NCBI RefSeq assembly: GCF_905196875.1
Contig: NZ_CAJJWO010000015.1
Location: forward strand, 21,668-85,667
Length of the DNA: 64,000 nucleotides
Direction of reading: 5' to 3'
Source of the DNA: an uncultured Parabacteroides sp.
GTDB lineage: Bacteria > Bacteroidota > Bacteroidia > Bacteroidales > Tannerellaceae
Made by a program: the position numbers and the translations under genes. Shown piece after piece: positions 38,684 to 49,100 of the stretch. Under the pieces are notes generated by a model. That model was given only the letters and a program-made list of their open reading frames with translations. It was not told where the DNA came from and did no database searches. Positions within the stretch are counted from its first letter, which is position 1; each line of letters begins with the position of its first letter.

Positions 38684-41005
38684 CTATTGAATAATTATTT
38701 CGTCTACAAACAGGTAAGCCGGATTACCCGCGCCACCATGCCATGCCGGCAACTTATCGCTTTTGATGATTACTTCCACATAGCGTGCTTTTACCGGGGC
38801 AAAAGTAATTTCCTGCGGATAGATACCATCTTTGTCGGTTTGTTTTAATGAAGGGATCACCTTGGAGGCTACTTCTTTGAAGTTCTGGCCGTCCTCGGAT
38901 ACCTTTACCGTTACTCCGGCTGCTCCCATGATCCAGTCGCCTTTTACGACATTAGTGTTGAAGCCTACCTTGCTGATTTCAACCGGTTGTTTCAGGTCGA
39001 TCGCAGCGTCGAGGTCTTTTCCCTGGAAGCCCAGCCAGCGGCCGGTCTTATAGTTTGTGTCGCCAGTCAGACCGTCTGTCAGTTCGATACCGCCGTTGAA
39101 GTCGTATCCTTTGCTTGGAGCGACACGCAAGGTAACAGGTTTCGCTGTCGATTTGCTGAAGTTGATCTTTTCAGAGAATACGCGGCTGTTGCCGGAAGGA
39201 CGTACGACAACTGCTTTTATCGTTCCGTCTTCCTTTATTTTGACAGGAGCTTCATATTTGTTGCTTGCACTGGTCGGTTCGCTGCCATCCAGTGTGTAGT
39301 AGATGTCACCCTCTCCCATTGTGGACAGCTTTACAACGATCTCACCGTTTTCCGTATCGGTGGTGAATTCGGCGTGGATGTCGAAGATGTTCTTAGCATA
39401 GTTGTAACCCAGGCGGTCGTATAATTTAGTCATACGAACCAGGCGAGGCAGGAAGCTCTGGTATTCTTTCTTGCTCGGGTCAGTCCACTGCACTTCGGCC
39501 AGGGCTGCCATACGCGGCATTACCATATATTCCACCTGTGAAAAGCTCGGGATGTATTCAGTCCACAGGTTAGCCTGTACACCGATCACATATTTCTTGT
39601 ATTCGTCCGGGATACCGGCAGTCGGTTCCAATGAATAAACCCGTTCCAGCGGCAGGTAACCTCCGATTGCCAACGGTTCATTTTCTGTGTCGGTCGACTG
39701 GTAGTAATCGAAATACAAATAGGTATTTGGAGTCATGATCACATTGTGGTTCTGTTTGGCAGCTTCGATACCGCCGTCTACACCACGCCAGCTCATCACG
39801 GTTGCATTCGGAGCCAGTCCGCCTTCCAGAATTTCATCCCAACCGATGATGTGACGGCCTTTGCTTTCCACGAATTTCTCCATACGCGAGATTACATAGC
39901 TTTGCAGATATTCTTCCGCACTGTGTTTATTGTCTCCCTTGATACCTTCCGCTTTGATACGGGCCTGGCATTTCGGACAGGTTTTCCAGCGTACTTTCGG
40001 ACATTCGTCACCGCCGATATGGATATATTCGGAAGGGAAGAGGTCGATCACTTCCGATAATACATCTTCCAGGAAGCCCATTGCTTTGTCGTTACCGGCA
40101 CAGATCACGTCGTCGGAGATACCCCATTGTGTCCATACTTCATACGGACCGCCTGTACAACCCAAGTCCGGGTAAGCGGCCAGTGCAGCCTGCTGGTGAC
40201 CAGGTAGGTCGATTTCAGGAATGATCGTGATGAAACGTTCTTTGGCGTAAGCGATTACGTCGCGGATTTCGTCCTGTGTGTAGAAACCACCGTACGGTTT
40301 GCCGTCATATTCGCCGGAGTTACGTCCGATCACAGTTTCTTTACGTTGGGAACCGATGGTAGTCAGTTCCGGATATTTCTTGATCTCGATACGCCATCCC
40401 TGATCGTCTGTCAGATGCCAATGTAGCGTATTCATATTGTGTAAAGCCAATATGTCGATAAACTTCTTGACAGAATCGGCCGGGAAAAAGTGACGCGATA
40501 CATCCAGGTGCATGCCACGATAGACAAAGCGGGGATAATCGTTGATCGTCACGGCCGGAAGTTCGATGTTCATCCCTTCAGCCACTGCCGGGATCGATTT
40601 GCGCAATGTTTGTACGCCGTAGAATACGCCGGCTTCGGTAGCACCTGCCAGTTCGATACCTTCGGGAGTTACCGTCAGGCGATATCCCTCAGGGTTGGAG
40701 ATGCTTTTGTCGATAGAGAGGTTGATAGGTTTAGCACTTTTGTCGGTTACTACTTTCGGTGCGTAGCCGGTTGCTTCTTTAATATAGGAAGCCAGGAACT
40801 CGCCAGCTTGTTTCAGTAAGTCATTCCCTTCCGGGTAGCTGATAGAAGTAGAAGGCGTTAAAATAAAAGGAGTCCCGTTTGTCAGGGAGACATCCTGCGG
40901 CAGGGGAATGATTTCATAATCACCGGTAGCGACTTTACCGTCGGAACAGGCTACCATTCCTGCAAAAGCTGCGAAAAGCAGCGCGTACTTGCTTAGTTTA
41001 TTCAT
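38684..41005 (-). CDS. Beta-N-acetylhexosaminidase (GH20)
   Basis: A 773-aa lipoprotein (lipobox FAGMVAC). Order: GH20 N-terminal domain (about 30-155), GH20 catalytic barrel (about 160-500) with the Asp-Glu pair in HIGGDECPK, a chitobiase/hexosaminidase C-terminal domain (IYYTLDGSEPTSASNKYEAPV), then an F5/8-type C (discoidin) domain (WLGFQGKDLDAAIDL to the C terminus). Removes terminal GlcNAc/GalNAc from glycans or host mucin. Stands alone between a terminator and the MBL gene; a -7 box (TATCTTTG, - strand) lies at 41081-41074. Confidence 0.9.
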   Translation of the reverse strand: MNKLSKYALLFAAFAGMVACSDGKVATGDYEIIPLPQDVSLTNGTPFILTPSTSISYPEGNDLLKQAGEFLASYIKEATGYAPKVVTDKSAKPINLSIDKSISNPEGYRLTVTPEGIELAGATEAGVFYGVQTLRKSIPAVAEGMNIELPAVTINDYPRFVYRGMHLDVSRHFFPADSVKKFIDILALHNMNTLHWHLTDDQGWRIEIKKYPELTTIGSQRKETVIGRNSGEYDGKPYGGFYTQDEIRDVIAYAKERFITIIPEIDLPGHQQAALAAYPDLGCTGGPYEVWTQWGISDDVICAGNDKAMGFLEDVLSEVIDLFPSEYIHIGGDECPKVRWKTCPKCQARIKAEGIKGDNKHSAEEYLQSYVISRMEKFVESKGRHIIGWDEILEGGLAPNATVMSWRGVDGGIEAAKQNHNVIMTPNTYLYFDYYQSTDTENEPLAIGGYLPLERVYSLEPTAGIPDEYKKYVIGVQANLWTEYIPSFSQVEYMVMPRMAALAEVQWTDPSKKEYQSFLPRLVRMTKLYDRLGYNYAKNIFDIHAEFTTDTENGEIVVKLSTMGEGDIYYTLDGSEPTSASNKYEAPVKIKEDGTIKAVVVRPSGNSRVFSEKINFSKSTAKPVTLRVAPSKGYDFNGGIELTDGLTGDTNYKTGRWLGFQGKDLDAAIDLKQPVEISKVGFNTNVVKGDWIMGAAGVTVKVSEDGQNFKEVASKVIPSLKQTDKDGIYPQEITFAPVKARYVEVIIKSDKLPAWHGGAGNPAYLFVDEIIIQ

Positions 41006-41073
41006 GCGTCATTAAAAGTTATAAATGATAATGTCTTTTTTAGATTGTTTTATATTCCGTCAGAGATTGCGTT

Positions 41074-41081
41074 CAAAGATA
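41074..41081 (-). promoter_or_regulatory. -7 element of the GH20 gene
   Basis: TATCTTTG on the - strand, 68 bp before the ATG at 41005. No clear -33 box. Confidence 0.4.
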
Positions 41082-41130
41082 AGAATTTATTTCATATGTG
41101 TAATAATCAGGCAGTAAAGGACGTAAATTA

Positions 41131-41961
41131 TTATAAATCTATCACTTTGTCTTTTTTGAAGAAGTTGCTTACTTTCTTTACGGTGCTGCATTTAGTGTAG
41201 GCGTCATGGCAATAGATCAGTACCTGTCCTTCGCGGGCTGCTTCTTCGAGCATACGAATCTTTTCCTGGTAAGAGGTGACCGGATAGGTGTCGTAGGCTG
41301 ATATCCACTCAGGTGAGACGCTCGCTGCAAGGGGGATTACGTCTCCGGTAAAGACAAAAGTCTGTTCGGAAGTCGTAATGTAAGGGACCAGCTGTCCGGG
41401 CGTGTGACCATCGAAGATACGAAGTTTGATGCCGGTACATAGCTCCATATCGGTGTCGATAAGGCGTAACAGTCCTCTATCTGCAACAGCCTGCATATTT
41501 TCCATAAAATAAGAGTCTTTTTCCAGCGGGTTCGGATGCAGGAAGTTTTCCCATTGTCTGCGGCTGACCCAGTGGACGGCATTTGGAAATGACGGATATA
41601 ACTCGCCGGTCTCCTTATTCTTTCGGGTGGTATAACCACAATGGTCGAAATGAAGGTGGGTGAGTACGACGTCTGTTACCTGTTCCGGAGAAATACCTTT
41701 TTTCCGTAATTCATCTTCCAGATCGGCCAGGTCGAAGAAGTTGTAATAGCTGAGTTGGCTGAGATGTTTGTCGCCTGCACCGTTGTCGACAAGGACTACT
41801 TTTTCAGGAGCCTTTGATATTAGTAGGCTTCTCATCGAGAGGATGCAACCATTCGTCTCGTTACTCGGATAACGCCGGCTCCAGGCTGTCTTCGGAATGG
41901 CTCCGAACATAGCTCCTCCATCTGCGTAAAAACATCCTGTGTCTATTATTTGTATCTCCAT
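41131..41961 (-). CDS. MBL-fold metallo-hydrolase
   Basis: A 276-aa cytoplasmic protein with the metallo-beta-lactamase motif THLHFDHCG (HxHxDH), a second His in FDGHTPGQ and Asp in FTGDVIP, consistent with a dinuclear zinc site. The overall layout is like N-acyl homoserine lactonases of the AHL-lactonase/ARB_00930 type, but many such proteins act on other esters or lactones. Divergent from the Mur ligase-like gene at 42057; a -7 box TATATTTG (- strand) is at 41985-41978. Confidence 0.8.
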   Translation of the reverse strand: MEIQIIDTGCFYADGGAMFGAIPKTAWSRRYPSNETNGCILSMRSLLISKAPEKVVLVDNGAGDKHLSQLSYYNFFDLADLEDELRKKGISPEQVTDVVLTHLHFDHCGYTTRKNKETGELYPSFPNAVHWVSRRQWENFLHPNPLEKDSYFMENMQAVADRGLLRLIDTDMELCTGIKLRIFDGHTPGQLVPYITTSEQTFVFTGDVIPLAASVSPEWISAYDTYPVTSYQEKIRMLEEAAREGQVLIYCHDAYTKCSTVKKVSNFFKKDKVIDL

Positions 41962-41977
41962 TTCACTTTTTTTGTGT

Positions 41978-41985
41978 CAAATATA
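41978..41985 (-). promoter_or_regulatory. -7 element of the MBL-hydrolase gene
   Basis: TATATTTG on the - strand, 16 bp before the ATG at 41961. The -33 box is unclear. Confidence 0.4.
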
Positions 41986-42032
41986 AGCAAGTTTTTTCTA
42001 TCTACGATACGTCGAAGCTTGATGAAATTGTG

Positions 42033-42040
42033 TACATTTG
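42033..42040 (+). promoter_or_regulatory. -7 element of the Mur ligase-like operon
   Basis: TACATTTG, 16 bp before the ATG at 42057, giving a very short leader. The -33 box is unclear. Confidence 0.45.
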
Positions 42041-42056
42041 CGCCAAAATCTAAGCG

Positions 42057-42977
42057 ATGCGAAAAGTTCATTTAATCTCCGTAACCGAACCTCTTGTGCT
42101 TGACCTGGCTTTGGCTATTCATGAGAAGGGATATGAAGTGAGCGTTTCCGGCGACGGTATAACAGAGGATGTAGTTGCAAGGCTTCGTGCTGCCGGTTGT
42201 ACTTGTCATGGAAACGGTTGGTTTCCGGAGAGATTAATAAAGGATAGTAATTTTGTCGTTCTGGGTGCAACTGTCAAACAAGACAATCCGGAGCTGATAA
42301 AGGCAAAAGAATTAGGATTACTTATTCTCTCAATTCCTGAATTCATATTTCAGCGTACTAAAGAGAAAACACGGGTAGTTGTAGCGGGAAGCCGCGGAAA
42401 GAAATCAATTATCTCGATGATCGTTTGTGCCCTTCAGCGGCAGAAGCTAGCTTTCGATTATGCCCTGACAAGTGAAGTTCCTCTGCTGTCTAACCGGGTA
42501 CGGATGAGTTATGAAGCACGCATTGCCCTGATTGAAGGTGACGAGCATGTTACTTCGGCATTGGAAAAACGTTTCCAGCTGGAGTTCTACCGTCCGCATA
42601 TCGCTATACTGACCAATTTGTCGTGGACACCGGACACCGACCATCCTACGGCGGATGCCTACTACGATACCTTCCGTAACTTCACCACCCTGATCGAACG
42701 CGAAGGTAAATTGATCTATTTCGAAGGCGACCGTATTGTAAAGCAGTTGGCTGAGGAGGTACGTGAAGACATCACCGCCATTCCGTATGCAGAACATGCC
42801 GTGATCGAGAAAGACGGAGCAACCTTCTTGCAGACCCGTTACGGTGACTTTCCGATACGGATCCCCGACAGTTATTTCCTGACAAATCTGAACGCTGCCC
42901 GTCTGGCTTGCCGCCAGTTAGGTGTTAAAGATGCCGATTTTTATCGGGCGTTATCCGAATATAGTGTATCTTTGTAG
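42057..42977 (+). CDS. Degenerate Mur ligase-like protein (lacks C-terminal domain)
   Basis: A 306-aa cytoplasmic protein related to Mur/Mpl amide ligases. The N-terminal domain (KVHLISVTEPLVLDLALAIHEKG) and the central ATP-binding domain (RVVVAGSRGKKSIISM; EGDEHVTSAL; LTNLSWTPDTDHPTADAYYDTF) are present, but the C-terminal Mur_ligase_C domain of the 450-aa family is absent. In the P-loop the usual GTHGKT(T/S) is GSRGKKS, with Lys instead of the Thr/Ser that binds Mg-ATP. It may be a regulatory or peptidoglycan-binding paralogue rather than an active ligase. It begins an operon with DUF4924 and rfbD, the next gene being 2 bp away. Confidence 0.7.
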   Translation: MRKVHLISVTEPLVLDLALAIHEKGYEVSVSGDGITEDVVARLRAAGCTCHGNGWFPERLIKDSNFVVLGATVKQDNPELIKAKELGLLILSIPEFIFQRTKEKTRVVVAGSRGKKSIISMIVCALQRQKLAFDYALTSEVPLLSNRVRMSYEARIALIEGDEHVTSALEKRFQLEFYRPHIAILTNLSWTPDTDHPTADAYYDTFRNFTTLIEREGKLIYFEGDRIVKQLAEEVREDITAIPYAEHAVIEKDGATFLQTRYGDFPIRIPDSYFLTNLNAARLACRQLGVKDADFYRALSEYSVSL

Positions 42978-42979
42978 CT

Positions 42980-43528
42980 ATGATTATAGCAAAACAGAAA
43001 AGAAAAGAAAATATAGCCGAGTATTTGTTATACATGTGGCAGGTGGAAGACCTGATACGTGCCAATCATTTTGATATCGACTCTATCCGCCGTACGGTCA
43101 TTTCCCAATACGACCAGCCGGATGAAGTAAAGGAAGAGATCGCTGCCTGGTATGAGGAACTAATCGAAATGATGCGTAGTGAAGGCGTAATGGAAAAGGG
43201 ACACATCCAGTTAAATAAGAATGTGATTATCACCTTGACCGACCTGCATCTGCGGCTGCTTAAATCTACAAAAGAAATGATTTACGGGGCGGCCTACTAT
43301 AAAACGCTCCCATATATAGTTCAGCTCCGGGCTAAATCCGGAGGAGAAGAGTTGCCTGAACTGGAAACATGCTTTAATGCGATCTATGGTTTTCTGCTTC
43401 TGCGGATGCAGGGAAAGCCGGTAAGCCCGGAAACACAGGAAGCGATCAAGCAGATCAGTTCTTTCCTGGCGCTTCTTGCCGAGAAGTATCGTGAGGATAT
43501 GAACGGAGAACTGAAATTAGAAGATTAA
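42980..43528 (+). CDS. DUF4924 family protein
   Basis: A 182-aa cytoplasmic, helical protein of the DUF4924 family, starting MIIAKQKRKENIAEYLLYMW. Function unknown. It lies 2 bp after the Mur ligase-like gene and 4 bp before rfbD, so it is translationally linked. The constant neighbourhood suggests a role in cell-envelope synthesis, which is not proven. Confidence 0.75.
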   Translation: MIIAKQKRKENIAEYLLYMWQVEDLIRANHFDIDSIRRTVISQYDQPDEVKEEIAAWYEELIEMMRSEGVMEKGHIQLNKNVIITLTDLHLRLLKSTKEMIYGAAYYKTLPYIVQLRAKSGGEELPELETCFNAIYGFLLLRMQGKPVSPETQEAIKQISSFLALLAEKYREDMNGELKLED

Positions 43529-43532
43529 AAAC

Positions 43533-44399
43533 ATGAAAACAATTTTAGTAACAGGTGCCAACGGACAGCTGGGTAATTCTATTCGTGTGCTGTCCGGACA
43601 ATATCCGCAATACAATTTCTTGTTTACGGATGTCGATACGTTGGATATAACAGATCCGGCAGCAGTAAAAGCTGCAGTAAAAGATAATCAGGTAAACTAT
43701 ATTATAAATTGTGCCGCTTACACAGCGGTAGATAAGGCGGAAGATAATGAAGAGCTCTGCCGTCGATTGAACAGCTTTGCCGTATGTGTACTGGGTGAAG
43801 CGGCCCGTGAAGCCGGAGCAAAGATGATCCATGTCTCTACCGACTACGTATTCAGTGGTACGGGTTATCGTCCATACAAGGAAACCGACGGTACACGTCC
43901 GGTGTCTGTCTATGGTCGTACCAAACTGGCCGGTGAAGAAGGGTTGATGGAAGTTTGCCCTGATGCGGTAATTATCCGTACAGCCTGGCTGTATTCTGAG
44001 TTCGGAAGTAATTTTGTAAAGACAGTGCTCCGTCTGGGTAAGGAAAGGGATGAACTGGGTTTTGTGTTCGACCAAATAGGGACACCCACCTATGCCGGAG
44101 ATTTGGCTGCTATGATCCTTTCCGTGGTTACTGCCGATGAGAAAGGAGCCTTTGTTCCGGGTATCTACCATTATTCGAATGAAGGTGTTTGCAGCTGGTA
44201 CGACTTTACCGTGAAAATCTTGCAAATAGCCGGAATAGATTGCCGTATCCGTCCTATTGAAACAAAAGATTATCCGACAAAGGCTGTACGTCCCCCTTAT
44301 AGCGTATTGAATAAAAGTAAGATAAAAGAAACATATAAAATTGTAATACCTCATTGGGAAACAAGCCTTCGTATTTGCATGAAAAAGCTAATGATATGA
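43533..44399 (+). CDS. rfbD: dTDP-4-dehydrorhamnose reductase
   Basis: A 288-aa NAD(P)H-dependent SDR that makes dTDP-L-rhamnose from the 4-keto sugar. TGANGQLGNS binds the dinucleotide, HVSTDYVFSG and YGRTKLAGE hold the Ser/Tyr/Lys triad (YxxxK as YGRTK), and the C-terminal part fits RmlD (GVCSWYDFTVKI). The rmlA, B and C genes are not here. It is the last gene of the run that starts at 42057; the ECF sigma gene follows after 17 bp. Confidence 0.9.
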   Translation: MKTILVTGANGQLGNSIRVLSGQYPQYNFLFTDVDTLDITDPAAVKAAVKDNQVNYIINCAAYTAVDKAEDNEELCRRLNSFAVCVLGEAAREAGAKMIHVSTDYVFSGTGYRPYKETDGTRPVSVYGRTKLAGEEGLMEVCPDAVIIRTAWLYSEFGSNFVKTVLRLGKERDELGFVFDQIGTPTYAGDLAAMILSVVTADEKGAFVPGIYHYSNEGVCSWYDFTVKILQIAGIDCRIRPIETKDYPTKAVRPPYSVLNKSKIKETYKIVIPHWETSLRICMKKLMI

Positions 44400-44416
44400 A
44401 ATTGTTAATTTAAAAT

Positions 44417-45004
44417 TTGAAGAACCTATCGTTTGATATAGAAAAAGTAAGACAAGGTGATTGGGCTTCCTTTCACCGACTTTTCAAGGTGCTCTATCCA
44501 CGTTTGATCACTTTGGCCTCCCGGTTTGTGGATGAGTGCACGGCGGAGGATTTGGTACAGAATGTATTTTTATTTTATTGGGAGAGAAAAGAAACGATTG
44601 ATATAAATGATATAAAATCTTTTTTATATAAATGTACTCAAAATAGTTGTCTGGATCATTTAAAACATCAAATGGTTGTAGAGGAATATGAACGGAAAGT
44701 ACGTATTGGCGAAGCTCGTTTACTTTGGATGGAAGAACATTCTGATGAGAATGAAGTAATGAAATCTGTTATTAACCAGGATTTGCAGGATATAATTAAT
44801 GAATCGATTGACAAACTCTCTCCCAAATGTGCAAAGGTTTTCCGATTATGTTATTTTGAAGATATGAGTCATAAGGCTATTGCCGATACAATGGGACTTT
44901 CTACCCGTACTGTGGAATGGCATATTCGTCAAGCTATCATATTTCTCCGAAAGGATTTACATCGCCTTTTTATACTCATCTTGTGTTTTTCAACATATAA
45001 GTAA
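44417..45004 (+). CDS. ECF sigma factor (PUL type)
   Basis: A 195-aa RNA polymerase sigma-70 factor of the extracytoplasmic function group. Region 2 (LFKVLYPRLITLASRFVDE, AEDLVQNVFLFYWERK) and region 4 (LSPKCAKVFRLCYFEDMSHKAIADTMGLSTRTVEWHI) are clear. The frame has no ATG at its start; TTG at 44417 gives MKNLSFDIEKVRQGDWASF, the family N terminus. It lies 67 bp ahead of its anti-sigma gene and is the regulator of the adjacent susCD locus. Confidence 0.9.
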   Translation: MKNLSFDIEKVRQGDWASFHRLFKVLYPRLITLASRFVDECTAEDLVQNVFLFYWERKETIDINDIKSFLYKCTQNSCLDHLKHQMVVEEYERKVRIGEARLLWMEEHSDENEVMKSVINQDLQDIINESIDKLSPKCAKVFRLCYFEDMSHKAIADTMGLSTRTVEWHIRQAIIFLRKDLHRLFILILCFSTYK

Positions 45005-45079
45005 AAAAAACGGAAAAATTTCCCCGTAGTTTTCTCTTGCTTAATCTTCGTTTATATATAAGCGATAATTTTGAGCAAG

Positions 45080-46060
45080 ATGAATGAAGAACAAATCATA
45101 AAATATTTAAAAGGTCAGTCTACTCCAGGCGAATCAGAAAAGATAGAGAATTGGATATTGGAAGGTAAAGAGAATGCCGATATCTTTTTTGAAATCGAAC
45201 GACTTTGGATGTTGAAACGCGAAGCGATTATTGTCCGTTCCAGCCGGATTGAAACAGCTTATCATCGTCTGAGCAACTTATTGCGACCGAAATCACAAAA
45301 GTATAAATTATTTGGTCCCCGCTATTGGAAGTATGCAGCGGTAGCTTTACTCGCTTTATTAATCACGATTGATATTTTTTATGATCGTACCACGATTCCT
45401 GATTCGGCAAATATGGTTGAAGTTCCTAAAGGTCAACGTGTGAACCTGGTTTTATCAGATGGAACGAAAGTATGTCTGAATTCAAATAGCCGTTTACATT
45501 ATCCAGCTGTTTTTTCAGGTAAACAACGTCATGTGGAGTTGGAAGGAGAAGCTTTTTTTGAAGTCACGCACGATGAAAAATGTCCATTTGTTGTACAAGT
45601 TCCGGACATGACGATCAAAGTGTTAGGTACTACTTTCAATGTAAAAGCTTATCAGAATGAAGTCACGTATGTTACATTGGAATCAGGAAAAGTGGAAGTC
45701 CGAACAGCCGATGAGCGGGAATCAGTAATGTTAAATCCCAGTGAACAAGTTTCTTACTCAAAACAAATGGGATTGAAATTGCATCGTGTGAACGGCAATG
45801 CCTTTTATGCATGGAAATCTGGTGAAATTGCTTATGTCGATAATTCTCTTTCAGAGATAGTAAAAGATTTGGAGCGTCGTTTCGATGTTCGAATAAGAAT
45901 AGAAGGACAAGGACTTGCTGAGAGAAAGTTCTCTTTACGCGTAGAGAATAATGCTACTTTATCTCAAATTCTCACTTTATTAAAAGGAACTCGCCAACTT
46001 GATTTCAACCTAAATGGCGGGCAAGTAATAATTTATAAAAACGAATTGCCTATGGAATAA
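45080..46060 (+). CDS. FecR-type anti-sigma factor
   Basis: A 326-aa inner-membrane protein when started at ATG 45080 (an in-frame TTG at 45071 is the alternative). A cytoplasmic N-terminal part (MNEEQIIKYLKGQST) binds the sigma factor, one TM helix is at about 85-105 (YWKYAAVALLALLITIDIF), and the periplasmic FecR domain (VPKGQRVNLVLSDGT, VELEGEAFFEV) and DUF4974 C terminus (FDVRIRIEG ... LLKGTRQLDF) follow. It relays the SusC STN signal to the sigma factor. Confidence 0.9.
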   Translation: MNEEQIIKYLKGQSTPGESEKIENWILEGKENADIFFEIERLWMLKREAIIVRSSRIETAYHRLSNLLRPKSQKYKLFGPRYWKYAAVALLALLITIDIFYDRTTIPDSANMVEVPKGQRVNLVLSDGTKVCLNSNSRLHYPAVFSGKQRHVELEGEAFFEVTHDEKCPFVVQVPDMTIKVLGTTFNVKAYQNEVTYVTLESGKVEVRTADERESVMLNPSEQVSYSKQMGLKLHRVNGNAFYAWKSGEIAYVDNSLSEIVKDLERRFDVRIRIEGQGLAERKFSLRVENNATLSQILTLLKGTRQLDFNLNGGQVIIYKNELPME

Positions 46061-46076
46061 AACGAATATAAATAAA

Positions 46077-46107
46077 GAACCGAAAATGCTCCCAACACTT
46101 CCGGTTC
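46077..46107 (+). promoter_or_regulatory. Hairpin in the susC leader
   Basis: GAACCG (46077-46082) can pair with CGGTTC (46102-46107) across a 19-nt loop. It is weak, with no T-run, so a role in RNA stability or translation is only a possibility. Confidence 0.25.
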
Positions 46108-46173
46108 AGAAACGATTAATCAAATAAATTTTTAATAACCTGAATTTATTACTAACTAATCATTTACAAATGT

Positions 46174-49100
46174 ATGGATTATATTATGAAAAGTTTGCTT
46201 CGATGTGAGAGATTTTCATCGTGGCAAAGAAAAAGTTTATCTATTATGAGATGTCTGCTCTTATTTGTTCTCTTTGGTACTCTACCAGTTTTTGCTGAAA
46301 TCACATATTCGCAATCTACTCGTTTCTCATTAGATATGGAAAACACGACGGTGCAGGAAGTGCTTTCTGCTATTGAACAGAAAAGCCTGTATTATTTCAC
46401 TTATAATACGGAACAGATTGATGTACATCGTAAAGTATCGGTAAGCGTAAACGATAAAAATATAAAAGATGTACTGGGACAATTATTCTATGGTGAAGAT
46501 GTTAAATACGACATCGACGATAAGCATATTGTCTTGTATAAAGGTTCAAGTCGGAACATCGCTTTAATGAAATCTCAGCAAATGCGTAAGATAACAGGAA
46601 CGGTTAAAGATAGCGGAGGAGAGCCTATTATCGGAGCTAATATTGTCGAAAAAGGAACGAGTAACGGCACAATTTCTGATATAAACGGACATTTTTCCCT
46701 GGAAATATCGAGTAATGGCAGCTTGCTAATTTCTTATATAGGCTATATCCAACAGAAAGTAACTCCGGGGAAAAATAATACATTAGATGTAGTCTTGGCA
46801 GAAGATACAAAAAAGCTGGATGAAGTTGTAGTTATTGGTTATGGAACACAGAAAAAATCCGATGTTTCCGGCTCTGTAACAACTGTCTCCGGTGAAAAGC
46901 TGGCAAATTTACCTACGGCAGGAGCAGCTGATGCCCTACAAGGGATGGCACCGGGGTTGTCAGTCAATTTTGGAACAGGTGCTCCGGGAAGCGATCCTAC
47001 TATTACGGTACGCGGTATGACATCCTGGGGCTCAAGTAACGAGCCTCTGATAGTTATTGATGGAGTTCCTGGAGATATGTCTTTTCTGAACCCGGAAGAT
47101 ATTAAATCGATGACTGTTCTCAAAGATGCGGCTACAGCCGCGATTTATGGAGCGCGTGCAGCTGCTGGTGTAATTCTGATCGAAACGAATCGTGGAGGGA
47201 AACAGGAACCAAAGATCTCGGTTTCCGTCTATTTGGGAATGGATGACCTACCTAAACGAATGGAAGTTTGTAATTCAGAAGAGTTTATAAAAGTGCGTAA
47301 GATGGCTTTGACTAATGCCGGTTTACCTCAAAGCCGTTGGCCTAAATATATTGCTGCATACGGGGAAAATCCCGGTCAGTTTGCCGATACGGACTGGCAG
47401 AAGGAATACTACCGTCGAGGTCTGACTCAAAAATATAATTTAGGATATACTGCCGGGAATGAAATAATGAATGTTGCCTTGTCTGGTTTTTATTCTTCAA
47501 CGGATGGTATTATTGTCGGCACAGATTCGGAAAAATTTGGTTTCCGCTTGAATTCCGATATCAAACGTGGTAAGTTCAGAATGGGTGAATCTATCAGCTA
47601 CGGTCGTAAAACTACGACTCCTGAAGCTGATACCGGTTTTCCGGGTATGTACCAGACTACGAATATCGAACCTTTGGTTTCGGTTTACGATCCGGATAAC
47701 GAAGGTGGTTATGGTGGAGCAATACCTGGTATGGGGATGTCGGATGCGGCAAATCCGGTTGCTTTTAATAATCTGATCAAAACAACTAAGGCAAATGATT
47801 ACATCTCAGCTTCGGCTTACATCCAGTATGAACCGATAAAAGATCTGATCGTTAAATTCCAGGCAGGACGTAATATAAACTTTTATCACTATAAGTCATT
47901 TACACCAACCTATTATGTAGGAGCCAGCAAGGTAAATAAAATAGCCTCTTTATATGAAGAAAGAAGTAAGCGGACAGAAGATTTGTTGGAATTGACAGCC
48001 AATTATAATAAAACCTTTGCCGAAAAGCATAGCTTGCAGGCGTTGTTGGGTATTTCTCAGGAGGAAAACAAGTATGAAGACCAATCGGGATCTACCTCTC
48101 AGTTTGAGAACAATGATATGCAATACCTACAACACGGACAAACCAATTTTGCCGTGGGCGGAGGATATAATCGTTATGCGTTGCGTTCGGCTTTCGGTCG
48201 TGTTAGTTATAATTATGACTATCGTTATATGGCGATGATCTCGGCTCGCTATGATGGTTCTTCCCGTTTTGGAGAAGGTAATAAATGGGGATTTTTCCCA
48301 TCTGCTTCTCTGGGTTGGAATATTGCGAATGAAGGATTTTGGGAGAAGATGAAAGAGACTGTATCAACCTTCAAACTGCGTTTGAGTTATGGGGCTCTCG
48401 GCAATCAATCGATTGGTAATTATAAATATATACCTCGCCTTACTTCCAATACGAACGATCTGAATTATCCTTTCGGCGGTAATGCGATCAGTATGGGATA
48501 TGCTGTTATCGGTTTACCTTCCACGCATATTAAATGGGAAACAACATTATATAAAAATATTGGTATCGACCTTGGATTCTGGAACAACAAACTTGAATTC
48601 TCGGCTGAAGCTTATATCAAAAATACCAAAGATATGCTATCGTCTAAAAATATCAGTACATGCACAGGCTTTGGCAGTCTTATTGTAAATGAGGGACGCT
48701 TACGGACAACCGGTTTCGAGATGCAGGCAATCTATCATGGAAGTGTAGGGCGTAAATTCAAATATGATCTGGATCTGAACGTTTCACATTATAAAAGTGT
48801 CCTGAAAGAAATGTCGGATCCCGGTTATCTCGATGAGTATGGCCCGGCACGAACTTATGTTGGTGGTGAGATCGGTGAGTTTTGGGTGTTGAAGACCGAT
48901 GGTATTTTCCAGAGTCAACAAGAAGTGGATGATTGGAATGCCCTGCATGGATCAAAAGATGCTGCCGGTAACTGGATTCCTTTACAACCGGCAGCTGCAC
49001 CTGGCGATATACGTTTTATCGATCAGAACGGAGATGGAAAGCTGGATTCGAACGATAAAGTAAAAGTAGGTAGTGGCAGCCCGAAAGCAATTGTCGGCTT

